Shown here: positions 46,411 to 55,443 of the stretch, in pieces
How positions within the stretch are numbered: position 1 is the first letter of the stretch
Layout: each line of letters begins with the position of its first letter
DNA from: Nocardioides sp. GY 10127
GTDB lineage: Bacteria > Actinomycetota > Actinomycetes > Propionibacteriales > Nocardioidaceae
Direction: 5' to 3'
NCBI RefSeq assembly: GCF_004919085.1
Contig: NZ_STGL01000006.1
Coordinates: forward strand, 1-64,000
DNA: 64,000 nt
The notes under the pieces: model-generated
Databases searched by the model: none
Told to the model about the DNA's origin: nothing
Seen by the model: the letters and a program-made list of their open reading frames with translations, nothing else
Program-made: the position numbers and the translations under genes

Positions 46411-46962
46411 TCAGGCGGCCAGCGCCGCCCGGAGCCGGTCCACCAGGGTCCGGCGGTGCCCGGCGGCGCGCACGGGCGTCGCCCGCCAGGTGGCGCGGGC
46501 GGCCTCCTCGAGGCGCTCCCCCGCGGCCAGCGCACGGGGGTCGTGGACGTCGGCCGTCCCGGCCAGCCCTGCGGCGACCGCCAGGGTGGCGTGCTCAGTG
46601 GCCCGGGCGCGGGCCAGCGCCTGGGCGGTCCGCTCGTCGGCGGCGGCGCCGGCCGCCGCGTCCAGCACGAGCCGGACGCCGGGCATCTCGTCGGCGGTGG
46701 CGCGCCAGGCGGCCACGACGGCGTCGGAGAGGGTGCCGTGGCCGGCCGCGCGCCCGGCGGACTGCTCGCGCTCGATGCGGACGACGAGCCGGGCGTGCCA
46801 GCGCAGCTGGAGGGCCCCGACGAGGTCGAGGTCGTCGGCGAAGGCGGACTGCGGTCCGCGGACGCCGGGGAGGTCGCTGGGGAGGACGCCGTCGCAGCGG
46901 GTGTCGGCGGCGGCGATGACGGCGCGGAGGATCTCCGCGCGGCGGCGGGTGGAGGCGCTCAT
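46411..46962 (-). CDS. Hypothetical alpha-helical protein
   Basis: A 183-residue, predicted all-helical protein (DDLDLVGALQLRWHARLVVRIE, EMPGVRLVLDAAAGA). It resembles conserved hypotheticals in related actinobacteria, but I cannot name a family. AGGAG precedes the ATG at 46962. Upstream, in the gap shared with the divergent TetR gene, lie two overlapping inverted repeats, so the TetR protein may control it. Confidence 0.7.
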   Translation of the reverse strand: MSASTRRRAEILRAVIAAADTRCDGVLPSDLPGVRGPQSAFADDLDLVGALQLRWHARLVVRIEREQSAGRAAGHGTLSDAVVAAWRATADEMPGVRLVLDAAAGAAADERTAQALARARATEHATLAVAAGLAGTADVHDPRALAAGERLEEAARATWRATPVRAAGHRRTLVDRLRAALAA

Positions 46963-46993
46963 CGGTGCTCCTGTGGGTGAAGGGGGGGTGGGC

Positions 46994-47028
46994 ACTCACA
47001 TACCGTGAGTACGTACCGAAGGTACGTA
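46994..47028. promoter_or_regulatory. Two adjoining inverted repeats, probable TetR operator
   Basis: ACTCAC-ATACC-GTGAGT (46994-47010) shares one base with TACGTACC-GAA-GGTACGTA (47010-47028). Both lie between the TetR gene and the divergent hypothetical gene, over the likely promoter of the latter. Confidence 0.6.
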
Positions 47029-47127
47029 TGTTCCCGGCACCGCGACAACACCTCGGCCGGGTGAGCCCGCCCACGTCCGCCCGCGCACGACTCCCGCCGC
47101 AGGTCAGCGAGGTGGGGCCGGCGTCGC

Positions 47128-47133
47128 TACGAT
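47128..47133 (+). promoter_or_regulatory. -10 box, leaderless start of TetR gene
   Basis: TACGAT ends six bases before the GTG at 47140. Confidence 0.5.
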
Positions 47134-47139
47134 GACGCG

Positions 47140-47817
47140 GTGCCCCGCTCCCGCGCCTCCGCCCCGAGCGCCGGCCGTCGGCGCCGGTACCCCGCGTCGA
47201 CCCGGCAGGCCCTCGTCGACGAGGCCAGGCGGCTCTTCACCGAGCAGGGCTACGCCGCCACGTCCCTCGATGCCGTGGTGGCCGCGGCCGACGTCACCAA
47301 GGGCGCGCTCTACCACCACTTCCAGGGCAAGACGGCGCTGTTCGCCGAGGTCTTCGACGCGGTCGAGACCGACGCGGCGGCCCGCATCTCCACCGCGGTC
47401 GCGGCCGCCGGCGACCCGTGGGACACCGCGCGCGCGGGGCTCTCGGCCTTCCTTGACGTCGTGCGCGAGCCGTCCTACCGGCGGATCGTCGTGCAGGACG
47501 GTCCGGCGGTGCTCGGCTACGAGCGCTTCCGCGAGTCCGAGGAGCGCTCCACCTTCGCCTGCGTCACCGAGATCGTGCGGGCCATCCTCGGCGACGAGGC
47601 CTGGGCCGGGCACCCGTGGGCACGCGACGAGGAGATGCTGCGGACGTTCGCGCGGATCTTCTTCGGCGCGCTCTCCTCGGCCGGCGAGGCCGTGACCGGC
47701 GCCGAGGACCCCGAGGCCGCGGCCGCGCGGGTCGAGGTGGCCGTCGGCCTCATCATCGCCGGCCTCCAGGCCCTCGCCACCGCCCCGACGCACGTCGCGC
47801 CCGACACCCCCCGCTGA
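47140..47817 (+). CDS. TetR-family regulator
   Basis: The 225-residue protein has the TetR helix-turn-helix at about 20-65 (TRQALVDEARRLFTEQGY, then VTKGALYHHFQGKTALF). The ligand-binding half has no assigned ligand. It is divergent from the hypothetical gene; the inverted repeats between them are candidate binding sites. Confidence 0.92.
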   Translation: MPRSRASAPSAGRRRRYPASTRQALVDEARRLFTEQGYAATSLDAVVAAADVTKGALYHHFQGKTALFAEVFDAVETDAAARISTAVAAAGDPWDTARAGLSAFLDVVREPSYRRIVVQDGPAVLGYERFRESEERSTFACVTEIVRAILGDEAWAGHPWARDEEMLRTFARIFFGALSSAGEAVTGAEDPEAAAARVEVAVGLIIAGLQALATAPTHVAPDTPR

Positions 47818-47858
47818 GGGGCACCGGGCGCGACGCGGACCAGTTCACCGGGGGCGGG

Positions 47859-48926
47859 TCACTTGCTGAACGAGACGCTCCCGCTGGCGACGCTGCCGCC
47901 GGTCTCGGGGACGAGCTCGATCCAGGTGTGCCCGGCCGGGACGACCATGTCGGTGGCGTTCTTGCCGGAGCCGGTCGTGAGGCTCACGGTCGAGGTGAGG
48001 CTGTTCTTGTGCCAGGTGCCCTTCACCATGCGTCCGCCGGAGAAGAGCATCGCCTGGCCCGTCCCGGTGAACTTGGTCTCCGGCACGAGGTTGCCCGCGG
48101 GGTCGAGGTAGCCCGCGTCCCCGACCTTCACGCGCAGCACCAGCACGTTGTCGGCCTTGAACTGGTCGTCGGAGGCCGCGTTCGTGTTGGTGTTGGTGTA
48201 GGTGCCCTTCTTGTAGACCCAGTCCGACTCGTGGGTGCCGAAGCTCGCGACCAGGCTGGTGGCCTTGGTGCCCTTCGGGTTCTCCGAGGCCGTGCCCCAC
48301 GGCAGGTAGTCGTCAGGTCGCGCCGCCGTCTTGGAGGCGGCCAGCGTCGAGGTCTCCTTCAGGTTGTCCATGAGGTTGTAGGGCGCGTACCGGCTGCTGT
48401 CGCGGTAGAAGCCCTTGTCGCCCTCGGTGAACCAGGTGATGCCCGCGTTGTCGATGCGTCGGATCGTCACGTTCGCCGCGCCCGAGGTGACGATGTCGGC
48501 GTCGGCCGCGGTGACGATGCCGATGTCGCTGGCGCGCATCGAGCGCACCGGGCCGACCAGGTCGGGCAGCTGGGAGTAGAAGAAGACGGCGAGGCGCGTG
48601 TAGCCGCCCTCCACCAGCTCCTCGACGACCATGTCGGCGGAGCCGAGACCGTGCTGCGGCGCGGCCGACGGGGTGTTGTCGATCTTGGTGACCAGCACCG
48701 GGTACTTCTTCGACGAGCCGCCGTTGGCAGTGAGGCCCGTGAGCGGCCAGGTCGCGTCGAGGGTCGTGCCGGAGGCCACGTCCTGGGAGGCGAGCGCACT
48801 GCTGCTCGCGTCGGAGGAGCTGGTCTCGTCGCCGCCGGAGCAGCCGGCCAGGGCCAGGGTGGCGGCGGTGGCCAGGGTCAGCAGGGCGGCGGTGCCTCGG
48901 CGCGTCAGGGCGCGGGTGGGTCGCAC
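47859..48926 (-). CDS. DUF3048 lipoprotein (YerB-like)
   Basis: The 355-residue precursor has an Arg-containing n-region, a hydrophobic core and a lipobox LALAGC, so it is a membrane-anchored lipoprotein. The DUF3048 region includes PVLVTKIDNTPSAAPQHGL, VEELVEGGYTRLAVFF and VGPVRSMRASDIGI. YerB-like proteins have an unknown cell-envelope function. GAGGAGA precedes the GTG at 48926. Confidence 0.88.
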   Translation of the reverse strand: MRPTRALTRRGTAALLTLATAATLALAGCSGGDETSSSDASSSALASQDVASGTTLDATWPLTGLTANGGSSKKYPVLVTKIDNTPSAAPQHGLGSADMVVEELVEGGYTRLAVFFYSQLPDLVGPVRSMRASDIGIVTAADADIVTSGAANVTIRRIDNAGITWFTEGDKGFYRDSSRYAPYNLMDNLKETSTLAASKTAARPDDYLPWGTASENPKGTKATSLVASFGTHESDWVYKKGTYTNTNTNAASDDQFKADNVLVLRVKVGDAGYLDPAGNLVPETKFTGTGQAMLFSGGRMVKGTWHKNSLTSTVSLTTGSGKNATDMVVPAGHTWIELVPETGGSVASGSVSFSK

Positions 48927-49097
48927 GGTCGGTCTCCTCGGAGCAGAGAGGTGGGACGGGGAAGGGACGGCGGGCCCACCCGTCCGGGTGGGCCGTCGAC
49001 CAGTGTGCAGCGCCGAGGGCCCCGAGGTCACAACCTCGACCGGCGCGCCCCCGCGCGTCGCGGCCGGGCCCGCGTCAACCCCGGGCTCAGCCCCGCC

Positions 49098-49901
49098 TCA
49101 GCCCAGCGTCATGCCGCCGTCGACGTAGAGCGTCTGACCGGTGATGAAGGACGCCTCGTCGCCGGCGAGGTAGGCGATCGCCTGCGCGATGTCCTCCGGC
49201 TGCCCGATGCGGCGGACGGCGGTGAGGTCGGCCGTGCGGCGACGGAACTCCTCGACGTCCATCTTGAGGCGGGCGGCGGTGGCGTCGGTCATCTCCGTGA
49301 CGACGAAGCCGGGCGCCACCGCGTTGCAGGTGATGCCGTAGGGCCCGAGCTCGAGGGCCAGGGTGCGGGTGAACCCCTGGATGCCCATCTTCGCGGCGCT
49401 GTAGTTCGCCTGGCCGCGGTTGCCCAGGGCGGAGGTGGAGGAGATGTTGACGATGCGGCCCCAGGCCTGGGGCACGAAGACGACCTGCGCGGCCTTGGCC
49501 ATGCAGAACGCGCCCCGCAGGTGGACGCCGATCACGGTGTCCCAGTCCTGCTCGGTCATCTTGAACAGGAGGTTGTCGCGGGTGACGCCCGCGTTGTTGA
49601 CCAGGACGTGGAGCCCGCCGAGCTCGGCGACGGCCCGCTCCACGGCTGCCTGCGCGGCCGCCCCGTCGGCGACGTCGCAGCCGATCCCGATCGCGGACGC
49701 CCCCTCGACCAGCGGCAGCCCCGCGGCGGCGCGCTCGGCCTCGCCGGCGTCGAGGTCGGCCACGGCGACCGAGGCGCCCTCCCGGGCGAACCGGGCGGCG
49801 GTGGCGAGCCCGATCCCTCGCGCCGCGCCGGTGACGAGGACGACCTTCCCTGCGTGCCGCCCGGTGCCCTGACCAGCCACCTGCTGCTCGTTGCCCTGCA
49901 T
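49098..49901 (-). CDS. SDR oxidoreductase, FabG-like
   Basis: The 267-residue short-chain dehydrogenase has TGAARGIGLA, the NNAG motif, the active-site YSAAK and the C-terminal SFITGQTLYVDGGM. It resembles 3-oxoacyl-ACP or acetoacetyl-CoA reductases. A lone SDR has no assignable substrate. GAGGAGG lies ahead of the ATG at 49901. Confidence 0.88.
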   Translation of the reverse strand: MQGNEQQVAGQGTGRHAGKVVLVTGAARGIGLATAARFAREGASVAVADLDAGEAERAAAGLPLVEGASAIGIGCDVADGAAAQAAVERAVAELGGLHVLVNNAGVTRDNLLFKMTEQDWDTVIGVHLRGAFCMAKAAQVVFVPQAWGRIVNISSTSALGNRGQANYSAAKMGIQGFTRTLALELGPYGITCNAVAPGFVVTEMTDATAARLKMDVEEFRRRTADLTAVRRIGQPEDIAQAIAYLAGDEASFITGQTLYVDGGMTLG

Positions 49902-49957
49902 GACCTGCCTCCTCGCAGTCGACCGGCGCCGACGACTCCTGCGGCGCCGTGGCGACC

Positions 49958-50305
49958 CTAGAGGAACAGCCAGAAGCCGACCACGGTCGGCGCGAGGCCG
50001 AGGAGCAGCCAGGGGGTGAGGACCGGGTGCTTGTGGATCGCGAGCCCGCTGGCCACGGCGAGGACGCCGAAGGCGCCGGCGATGACGGAGAGGCCGAGGC
50101 GCGGCACCAGCTGCGAGGGGTCCATGAACCAGGCGGCGACGATGACGCCGGCCGCCATGTGCAGGATGCTGGAGACGGCGAGCGTCGACATGACCCACTT
50201 CTGCACCGTGGTGATCCCGGCGCTGTTCACGGTGTCACGCACCGGGGCGTTCGGGTCCATCAGGTGACGGCGACGGCGGGGTGCGGTCGGGGCGCTGCTG
50301 CTCAC
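49958..50305 (-). CDS. Small hypothetical membrane protein
   Basis: The 115-residue protein has a basic N-terminus (TAPRRRRHL) and three hydrophobic segments. I know no family. The GTG at 50305 has GGAGG eight bases upstream and is better supported than the internal ATG at 50260. A perfect ATAACCCCT/AGGGGTTAT palindrome about 75 bases upstream may regulate it. Confidence 0.6.
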   Translation of the reverse strand: MSSSAPTAPRRRRHLMDPNAPVRDTVNSAGITTVQKWVMSTLAVSSILHMAAGVIVAAWFMDPSQLVPRLGLSVIAGAFGVLAVASGLAIHKHPVLTPWLLLGLAPTVVGFWLFL

Positions 50306-50377
50306 GGGGGCCTCCAGGTGGGGTACTGGTCCGGCGTCGGGTCCGGTGCGGCCATGGTGACGGCCACGCACACCACC

Positions 50378-50397
50378 ATAACCCCTCCAGGGGTTAT
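50378..50397. promoter_or_regulatory. Palindromic operator ATAACCCCT-CC-AGGGGTTAT
   Basis: A perfect dyad with 9-bp arms lies between the divergent small membrane gene and the HIT gene. Its C-tract and G-tract arms recall CsoR/RcnR-type metal-repressor operators (TACCCC...GGGGTA), but the match is partial. Confidence 0.55.
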
Positions 50398-50409
50398 TTG
50401 TACGGTCAT

Positions 50410-50434
50410 TAGTCCTCGATCTTTGTCCGGACTA
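50410..50434. promoter_or_regulatory. TAGTCC/GGACTA inverted repeat
   Basis: Six-base arms TAGTCC (50410-50415) and GGACTA (50429-50434) surround a 13-bp centre. Possible regulatory site; no regulator is assigned. Confidence 0.35.
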
Positions 50435-50439
50435 TTGGG

Positions 50440-50871
50440 TCATTCCGGGGCAGCCCCACCCAGCGCCGCCCGGAGCCGCTCCGCCACCTCGGCCCGCTGC
50501 CCGTCCGCGTAGCCCCGGCGGGGCCAGAAGAAGCCCTTGAGCCCGTCGCCCTTCGTCCGTGGCACCACGTGCAGGTGCAGGTGGGGCACCGACTGGCTCA
50601 CCGTGTTGTTCACGCTCACCCACGAGCCCTGGGCTCCGAGGCCCTCCACCACCGCCGAGGCGATCCGCTGCGCGGCGGCCAGGAAGGGGTCGCGCAGCGC
50701 CGCCGGCAGGTCCGGCAGGGTGACGACGTGCGTGCGGGGCACCAGGAGCACGTGGCCGGGGAAGACCGGGCGCCGGTCGAGGAACGCCACGAGGTCGTCG
50801 GTGGCGAGCACGACGTCCGCCTCCGCCTCCCCCGCGGCGATCGCACAGAAGGCGCAGCCGGGCTCACGCAC
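50440..50871 (-). CDS. HIT-family hydrolase
   Basis: The 143-residue HIT protein has the catalytic VPHLHLHVVPR motif and an N-terminal CAFC pair that could bind zinc. It probably hydrolyses dinucleotide polyphosphates or adenylylated molecules. The GTG shares a base with the TAG stop of the M15 peptidase gene. Confidence 0.93.
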   Translation of the reverse strand: MREPGCAFCAIAAGEAEADVVLATDDLVAFLDRRPVFPGHVLLVPRTHVVTLPDLPAALRDPFLAAAQRIASAVVEGLGAQGSWVSVNNTVSQSVPHLHLHVVPRTKGDGLKGFFWPRRGYADGQRAEVAERLRAALGGAAPE

Positions 50872-52526
50872 TAGTCGCACACCTGCACGGTGCACACCCG
50901 CGGCAGCGTCGGCCAGGCCGAGGTCGCCCGCTTGCCCCCGCTGGGATAGGCGTCGAAGTGCTGGGTGTCCCCCAGCCCGTAGGTCCAGGCCAGCCCGTGG
51001 GCGCGCATGATCCGCACCACCTCGTGCGAGGACGAGCGCCAGGCGACGCGCGGGTGCGCGTGGTACTGCCACCAGTCGTCCGGCACGATCCCGCCGCTCG
51101 AGCGGTAGGGGTTCTCCCACGTGTTGAGGTCCAGCGCCCGACCGTAGGCGTGCGGCGACATCACCCCGGGCCGACCCACCACCTGGCGGCAGTTGAAGGC
51201 CGAGGTGTTGCCGGCCGCCATGGAGGCGTAGTCGTTGGCTCCGTGCAGCGTCGAGCTCCAGCCGAAGCGGTCCTCGCGGTACATCGAGCGGATCGGCAGC
51301 TTCTTGCGGTACATCTCGCTCAGGGCGGCGGCCATCTGGGCGACCACGTCGGCGTTGGCGACGAGCTCGCCCCGGTACCGGTAGCCGTCGTAGCCCCAGT
51401 AGTTGATGCGCAGCAGGCGCAGCTGGGCGCGCCCCACGGGGCAGCCGTAGTGCCAGGTACGGCCGACCATCGAGGACCACACCTTCTCCGGGATGCGGGT
51501 CACCACGGCGTGCGCGCCCTTCTCCGTGGCGCGCGCCTGCCGCGGCAGGTGCCGGCGCGGGGTCGGCGCCGCCGCGGGCAGCGTGACGGCCCGCCCGGGC
51601 GGGGTGTTGTCGATGCGGTGCACGCGGCTCTGCGTCCGCTCCACCCAGGCGGAGCGGCGCAGGACGGCGCGCCAGGCCGAGTCCACGCGGGGCCGCACGC
51701 GCAGGCGGGCCATCCCGTCGGCGTCGGTGCGCAGCAGGCGGACCGTGCGCCAGTGCCCCGACTCCTTGCGCTGGAGCCGGACGCGGGTCGAGACCGGGGC
51801 GCCCCGCGGGGTGGCGAGGCGGACCCGGAGCGCGACCTTGCGACCGTCCACCACCGAGGACGGCCCGGAGACGTGCAGCCGCGGCGTGCGGCGCACCAGC
51901 GTCACCCGCGCGGTGTCGGACGCCGAGGTGAGCGCCGTGTCGCCGGCGAAGCTCGCCCGCAGCCGGTTGCGGGCGGGGTCACGGGCCAGGGTGAGGACCC
52001 AGCGGGCCGTGCCCGTGCTGCTCGTCGTGGTGCGACCCACGACCCGCCAGCCGCCGTCGGCGGTGCGGCGGCGCAGCACCACCGCGGCGTCCGCCACCCC
52101 GGTGCCGTCGCCGCTCAGGGTCAGGCGGGCGCGCACGGTGACCTCCGCGTCCGCGCGCCCCTCGCGGGGGGCCAGCGCGAGGTCCGTGCGGGCGGCCGGG
52201 GTGCTGGTCGAGGTCGCGGTGGCGGTGCTGGTGGCGGTCGAGGTCGTGGTGGCAGTCGCCGTGGCCGTCGCGGTGACGCTCCCGCTCGTCGCTGCCGCGG
52301 ACGGGCCGGCCGAGACGTCCGCCGCGGCAGCAGCCGCCAGCGAGCCGGAGGCCCCGAGGAGACCGGAGGCGCCGAGCCCGACGCCGAGGCAGGTCGCGGT
52401 CAGGGCGGCGAGCACGGCCGACGCGGGGCCCGAGCCGGCACGGGGGCCGGTGAGGGGGCGGCGGCGCGGACAGAGGGGGGTTCTCGCCGGACGCATGACG
52501 TGATTCTGCTGGGGCAGGAGTGACAT
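50871..52526 (-). CDS. Secreted M15-family (D-Ala-D-Ala carboxypeptidase-like) peptidase
   Basis: The 551-residue protein has an Ala-rich signal-like start, a low-complexity Thr/Ala/Ser stretch and two Ig-like repeats (DTALTSASDTARV, VRLLRTDADGMARLRV). A C-terminal M15 peptidase domain follows, with the zinc-site SPHAYGRALDLN and GDTQHFDAY motifs. It should act on peptidoglycan outside the cell. I start it at 52526, though the ATG at 52496 is also possible. Confidence 0.85.
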   Translation of the reverse strand: MSLLPQQNHVMRPARTPLCPRRRPLTGPRAGSGPASAVLAALTATCLGVGLGASGLLGASGSLAAAAAADVSAGPSAAATSGSVTATATATATTTSTATSTATATSTSTPAARTDLALAPREGRADAEVTVRARLTLSGDGTGVADAAVVLRRRTADGGWRVVGRTTTSSTGTARWVLTLARDPARNRLRASFAGDTALTSASDTARVTLVRRTPRLHVSGPSSVVDGRKVALRVRLATPRGAPVSTRVRLQRKESGHWRTVRLLRTDADGMARLRVRPRVDSAWRAVLRRSAWVERTQSRVHRIDNTPPGRAVTLPAAAPTPRRHLPRQARATEKGAHAVVTRIPEKVWSSMVGRTWHYGCPVGRAQLRLLRINYWGYDGYRYRGELVANADVVAQMAAALSEMYRKKLPIRSMYREDRFGWSSTLHGANDYASMAAGNTSAFNCRQVVGRPGVMSPHAYGRALDLNTWENPYRSSGGIVPDDWWQYHAHPRVAWRSSSHEVVRIMRAHGLAWTYGLGDTQHFDAYPSGGKRATSAWPTLPRVCTVQVCD

Positions 52527-52552
52527 GACCTCACCCGGGTAGCCCTGAGATC

Positions 52553-52574
52553 GGGCTGTGAAGAAATCATGAAG
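52553..52574 (-). promoter_or_regulatory. 11-bp direct repeats resembling a PHO box
   Basis: On the minus strand, units CTTCATGATTT and CTTCACAGCCC are consecutive at 11-bp spacing, 46 bases upstream of DUF1800 copy 2. Similar CTTCAC-type units at 17969-17990 lie upstream of copy 1. Confidence 0.4.
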
Positions 52575-52620
52575 GTGCCCGGAATTCGCCGTTCGTCAGC
52601 GTGATCCGGACTGGACCATC

Positions 52621-54138
52621 GTGACTCGCCAGGCGCGCGGTCGGGTCCGCGGCCCTGACCCCCTGGAGCCCCTCGTGGACGACCCTGCGTCCCTCACGGC
52701 CGCCCGTGCCACCCCGTTGCCCACCCCCGCGGCACGGCACCTGGTCAACCGGTTCAGCCACGGCCTCACCCCGGGCCTGGCCCGCGCGGTCCGCGGCGGA
52801 CGGCACCTGGACTGGTTCGAGGCACAGCTGAAGCCGGCGTCCGTGAAGGACGGCCCGGGCGCCCGCGTGGACGGCTGGTTCCCCGACCTCTGGCGCACCC
52901 CGCTCGACCAGTGGCTGCGCTACCGGGACGGCACGAAGTCCAACTACGACATGTACATCGACCACGGCCGCTGGGTGATGACGCGGCGGCTGGTCTCGAA
53001 CCGCCACGTGCACGAGGTGATGACCGCCTTCTGGGAGAACCACCTGCACGTCCCCCTCACCACCGACGGCCACTTCGTCTGGCGCCCCGACTACGCGCTC
53101 ACCATCCGCGCCCACGCCCTGGGCCGCTTCGACCAGATGCTCCAGGCCGCCGTCACCCACCCGGCGATGCTGGTCTACCTCGACGCCGCGATCTCCACGA
53201 AGGCCGCCCCGAACGAGAACCTCGGCCGCGAGCTGCTCGAGCTGCACACCGTGGGCGTGGGGAACTACACCGAGTCGGACGTGAAGAGCTCGGCCGCGAT
53301 CCTCACCGGGTGGCGGGTGGACATCAACGACACCTGGCAGCGGCTGTACGTGCCGGAGTACCACGCGACGGGCGCGGTGAGGGTGGGCTCGTTCCGGCAC
53401 GCCAACCGCTCCACCGACGGCCGCGCCGTGACGAAGGCCTACTTGCGCTACCTGGCCCACCACCCCGACACCGCGACGCACCTGGCCACCAGGCTGGCGA
53501 CCGCGTTCGTCTCCGACGACCCGCCCGCCGCGCTGGTGCGCACCCTGGCCCGCACGTACCTCGCGCACGACACCGCCATCGTCCCCGTGCTGCGGACGCT
53601 GGTCCGCAGCAGCGCGTTCAAGGCGAGCGTCGACGCGAAGCTCCGGACGGCGGACGAGGACCTGCTGGCGACGTTCCGGGCGCTGCGGATGCGGCTCACG
53701 GGGCAGGTCGACGGCAACTCCGGTCCCGCCGTGCTGCGCAGCTGGACGGGCAGCCTCGGCCTGTCCACCGGCAGCTGGCCCGCGCCGAACGGGGCACCCC
53801 TCACGGCCGACTTCTACGCCACTCCCCTGCGCGCGCTGGCGTCGGTGGGCGTCCACTGGAACGTGGCCAACCGGTACTACCCGACCCAGGACACGGTCTA
53901 CCGGACGCCGGACGCCTGGCTGCCCCCGCTGCCCGCCTCGTTCCGCACGATCGCCGAGCACATGTGCCGCGAGCTGCTCTACCGCCCGCTCAACGCGCGC
54001 CTGCTTGCCACGTGCGCCACCGCCGCCGGCGTCACGGACGTCGACGCCTCCCTGACCGCCGACTCCTCCGTCGTCCGGTACCAGCTCACCCGCGTCCTGG
54101 CGGCCCTCCTCGACTCCCCGGAGCACTACGCGCGATGA
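52621..54138 (+). CDS. DUF1800 protein (copy 2)
   Basis: The 505-residue protein aligns along its length with copy 1: HLVNRFSHGLTPGLARAV, FWENHLHVP and NENLGRELLELHTVG. It has no clear signal peptide. The DUF1501 gene overlaps its end by ATGA, tighter than in copy 1. Function unknown. Confidence 0.9.
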   Translation: MTRQARGRVRGPDPLEPLVDDPASLTAARATPLPTPAARHLVNRFSHGLTPGLARAVRGGRHLDWFEAQLKPASVKDGPGARVDGWFPDLWRTPLDQWLRYRDGTKSNYDMYIDHGRWVMTRRLVSNRHVHEVMTAFWENHLHVPLTTDGHFVWRPDYALTIRAHALGRFDQMLQAAVTHPAMLVYLDAAISTKAAPNENLGRELLELHTVGVGNYTESDVKSSAAILTGWRVDINDTWQRLYVPEYHATGAVRVGSFRHANRSTDGRAVTKAYLRYLAHHPDTATHLATRLATAFVSDDPPAALVRTLARTYLAHDTAIVPVLRTLVRSSAFKASVDAKLRTADEDLLATFRALRMRLTGQVDGNSGPAVLRSWTGSLGLSTGSWPAPNGAPLTADFYATPLRALASVGVHWNVANRYYPTQDTVYRTPDAWLPPLPASFRTIAEHMCRELLYRPLNARLLATCATAAGVTDVDASLTADSSVVRYQLTRVLAALLDSPEHYAR

Positions 54139-55430
54139 CGACCTCCCCGCTCCCCCCTGCCGACAGCCACCCGGCCGCCCCCTGCGGCTGCCCCGACCTC
54201 GCCGCCGCGGGCCTGGCGGCGTCGCGTCGCTCCGTGCTGCGCACCGCCGCGCTGGGCGGCCTCGCCCTCACCGTCGGTGGCGCGGTCGTGACCCGGGCGC
54301 CCGCGTCCGCCGCCGCCGCGGAGGGCGACGACTGGGCCCTGGTCGTGGTCTCCCTGCGCGGGGCCTCGGACGGGCTCTCGATGGTCGTGCCGCACGGCGA
54401 CCAGGCCTACTACGACGCCCGCCCGAACATCTCCATCGCGGCGGACCGCCTGCTCATGGCCGACGCGATGTTCGGCTTCCACCCGGCCATGAGCGCCCTG
54501 CAGCCGCTGTGGAGCGCGGGCTCGCTGGCGGCGGTGCACGCGACCGGGCTGCCGGTGGCGAACCGCTCCCACTTCTCCGCGATGGAGGAGGTCGAGGACG
54601 CCGACCCCGGCACGTCCGCCCGCGTGGGCTGGCTGAACCGACTGCTCGGCGCCGACTCGCTCACCAGCCCGCTCCAGGGGCTGAGCGTGGGCAACCGGCC
54701 GCTGGCGATGGTCGGCCCGGAGCCCACGATGAGCGTGAGCGACGTCAACGGGGTGAAGGTCGGCGGCGCGTCCGTCCTCGACTCCTCCGACCGCCGCTTC
54801 GCCTCCCTCGAGCGCGCGTGGCGCGGCTCGGTGCCGGGCCCCGCCACCATGGCGGCGGGCATGTCGGCGGCCCTCACCGCGGCCTCGCAGTTCCAGGCGG
54901 TCAAGGACGTCGCGAGCACCGCCACCTTCCCGACCAGCTCGCTCGGCAAGGCGCTGGCGGTGGTCTCGCGCACCATCCGCGCCGATGTCGGCTCCTCGGT
55001 GTTCACCGTCGACTCCGGCGACTGGGACATGCACACCGACATCGGCTCGTCGACCAGCGGCTGGATGGTCAACAACGCCCGCGACCTGGCCACCTCGATC
55101 GCCGCCTTCTTCGACGACCTCGGGGACGCGGCCTCGCGCACCACCCTCGTGACGATCTCCGAGTTCGGCCGGCGGGTCGCCGAGAACGCCAACCGCGGCC
55201 TCGACCACGGCTGGGGCAACGTCATGCTCGTGGCGGGCGCCGGGGTGAAGGGCGGGCAGTACTACGGCACCTGGCCCGGCCTGGCCACCGGCGTCAACGC
55301 GGACGTCTCGGTCACCACCGACTACCGCTCGGTGCTGGGCGAGGTCGTCGCGACCCGCACGAGCGCCTCCCTCGCCACGGTCTTCCCCGGGTTCACCCGG
55401 GAGAAGGTGGGGTTCATGTCCTCGCTGTGA
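54135..55430 (+). CDS. DUF1501 protein with Tat signal (copy 2)
   Basis: The 431-residue protein is clearly paralogous to copy 1 (VVSLRGASDGLSMVVPHGD, NRSHFSAMEEVEDA, WDMHT, SEFGRRVAEN). The Tat motif SRRSVLR lies near residue 30, preceded by a Cys-Gly-Cys cluster. The ATG overlaps the DUF1800 stop, so translation is coupled. It is probably exported in folded form, perhaps with its partner. Confidence 0.9.
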   Translation: MTTSPLPPADSHPAAPCGCPDLAAAGLAASRRSVLRTAALGGLALTVGGAVVTRAPASAAAAEGDDWALVVVSLRGASDGLSMVVPHGDQAYYDARPNISIAADRLLMADAMFGFHPAMSALQPLWSAGSLAAVHATGLPVANRSHFSAMEEVEDADPGTSARVGWLNRLLGADSLTSPLQGLSVGNRPLAMVGPEPTMSVSDVNGVKVGGASVLDSSDRRFASLERAWRGSVPGPATMAAGMSAALTAASQFQAVKDVASTATFPTSSLGKALAVVSRTIRADVGSSVFTVDSGDWDMHTDIGSSTSGWMVNNARDLATSIAAFFDDLGDAASRTTLVTISEFGRRVAENANRGLDHGWGNVMLVAGAGVKGGQYYGTWPGLATGVNADVSVTTDYRSVLGEVVATRTSASLATVFPGFTREKVGFMSSL

Positions 55431-55443
55431 CGGCGGCGAGGGC

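Noticed and set aside
50401..50440. DosR (dormancy) box in the region with GGACTA and AGTCC
   Set aside because: The half-sites do not fit the GGGACTNNNGTCCC consensus when aligned.
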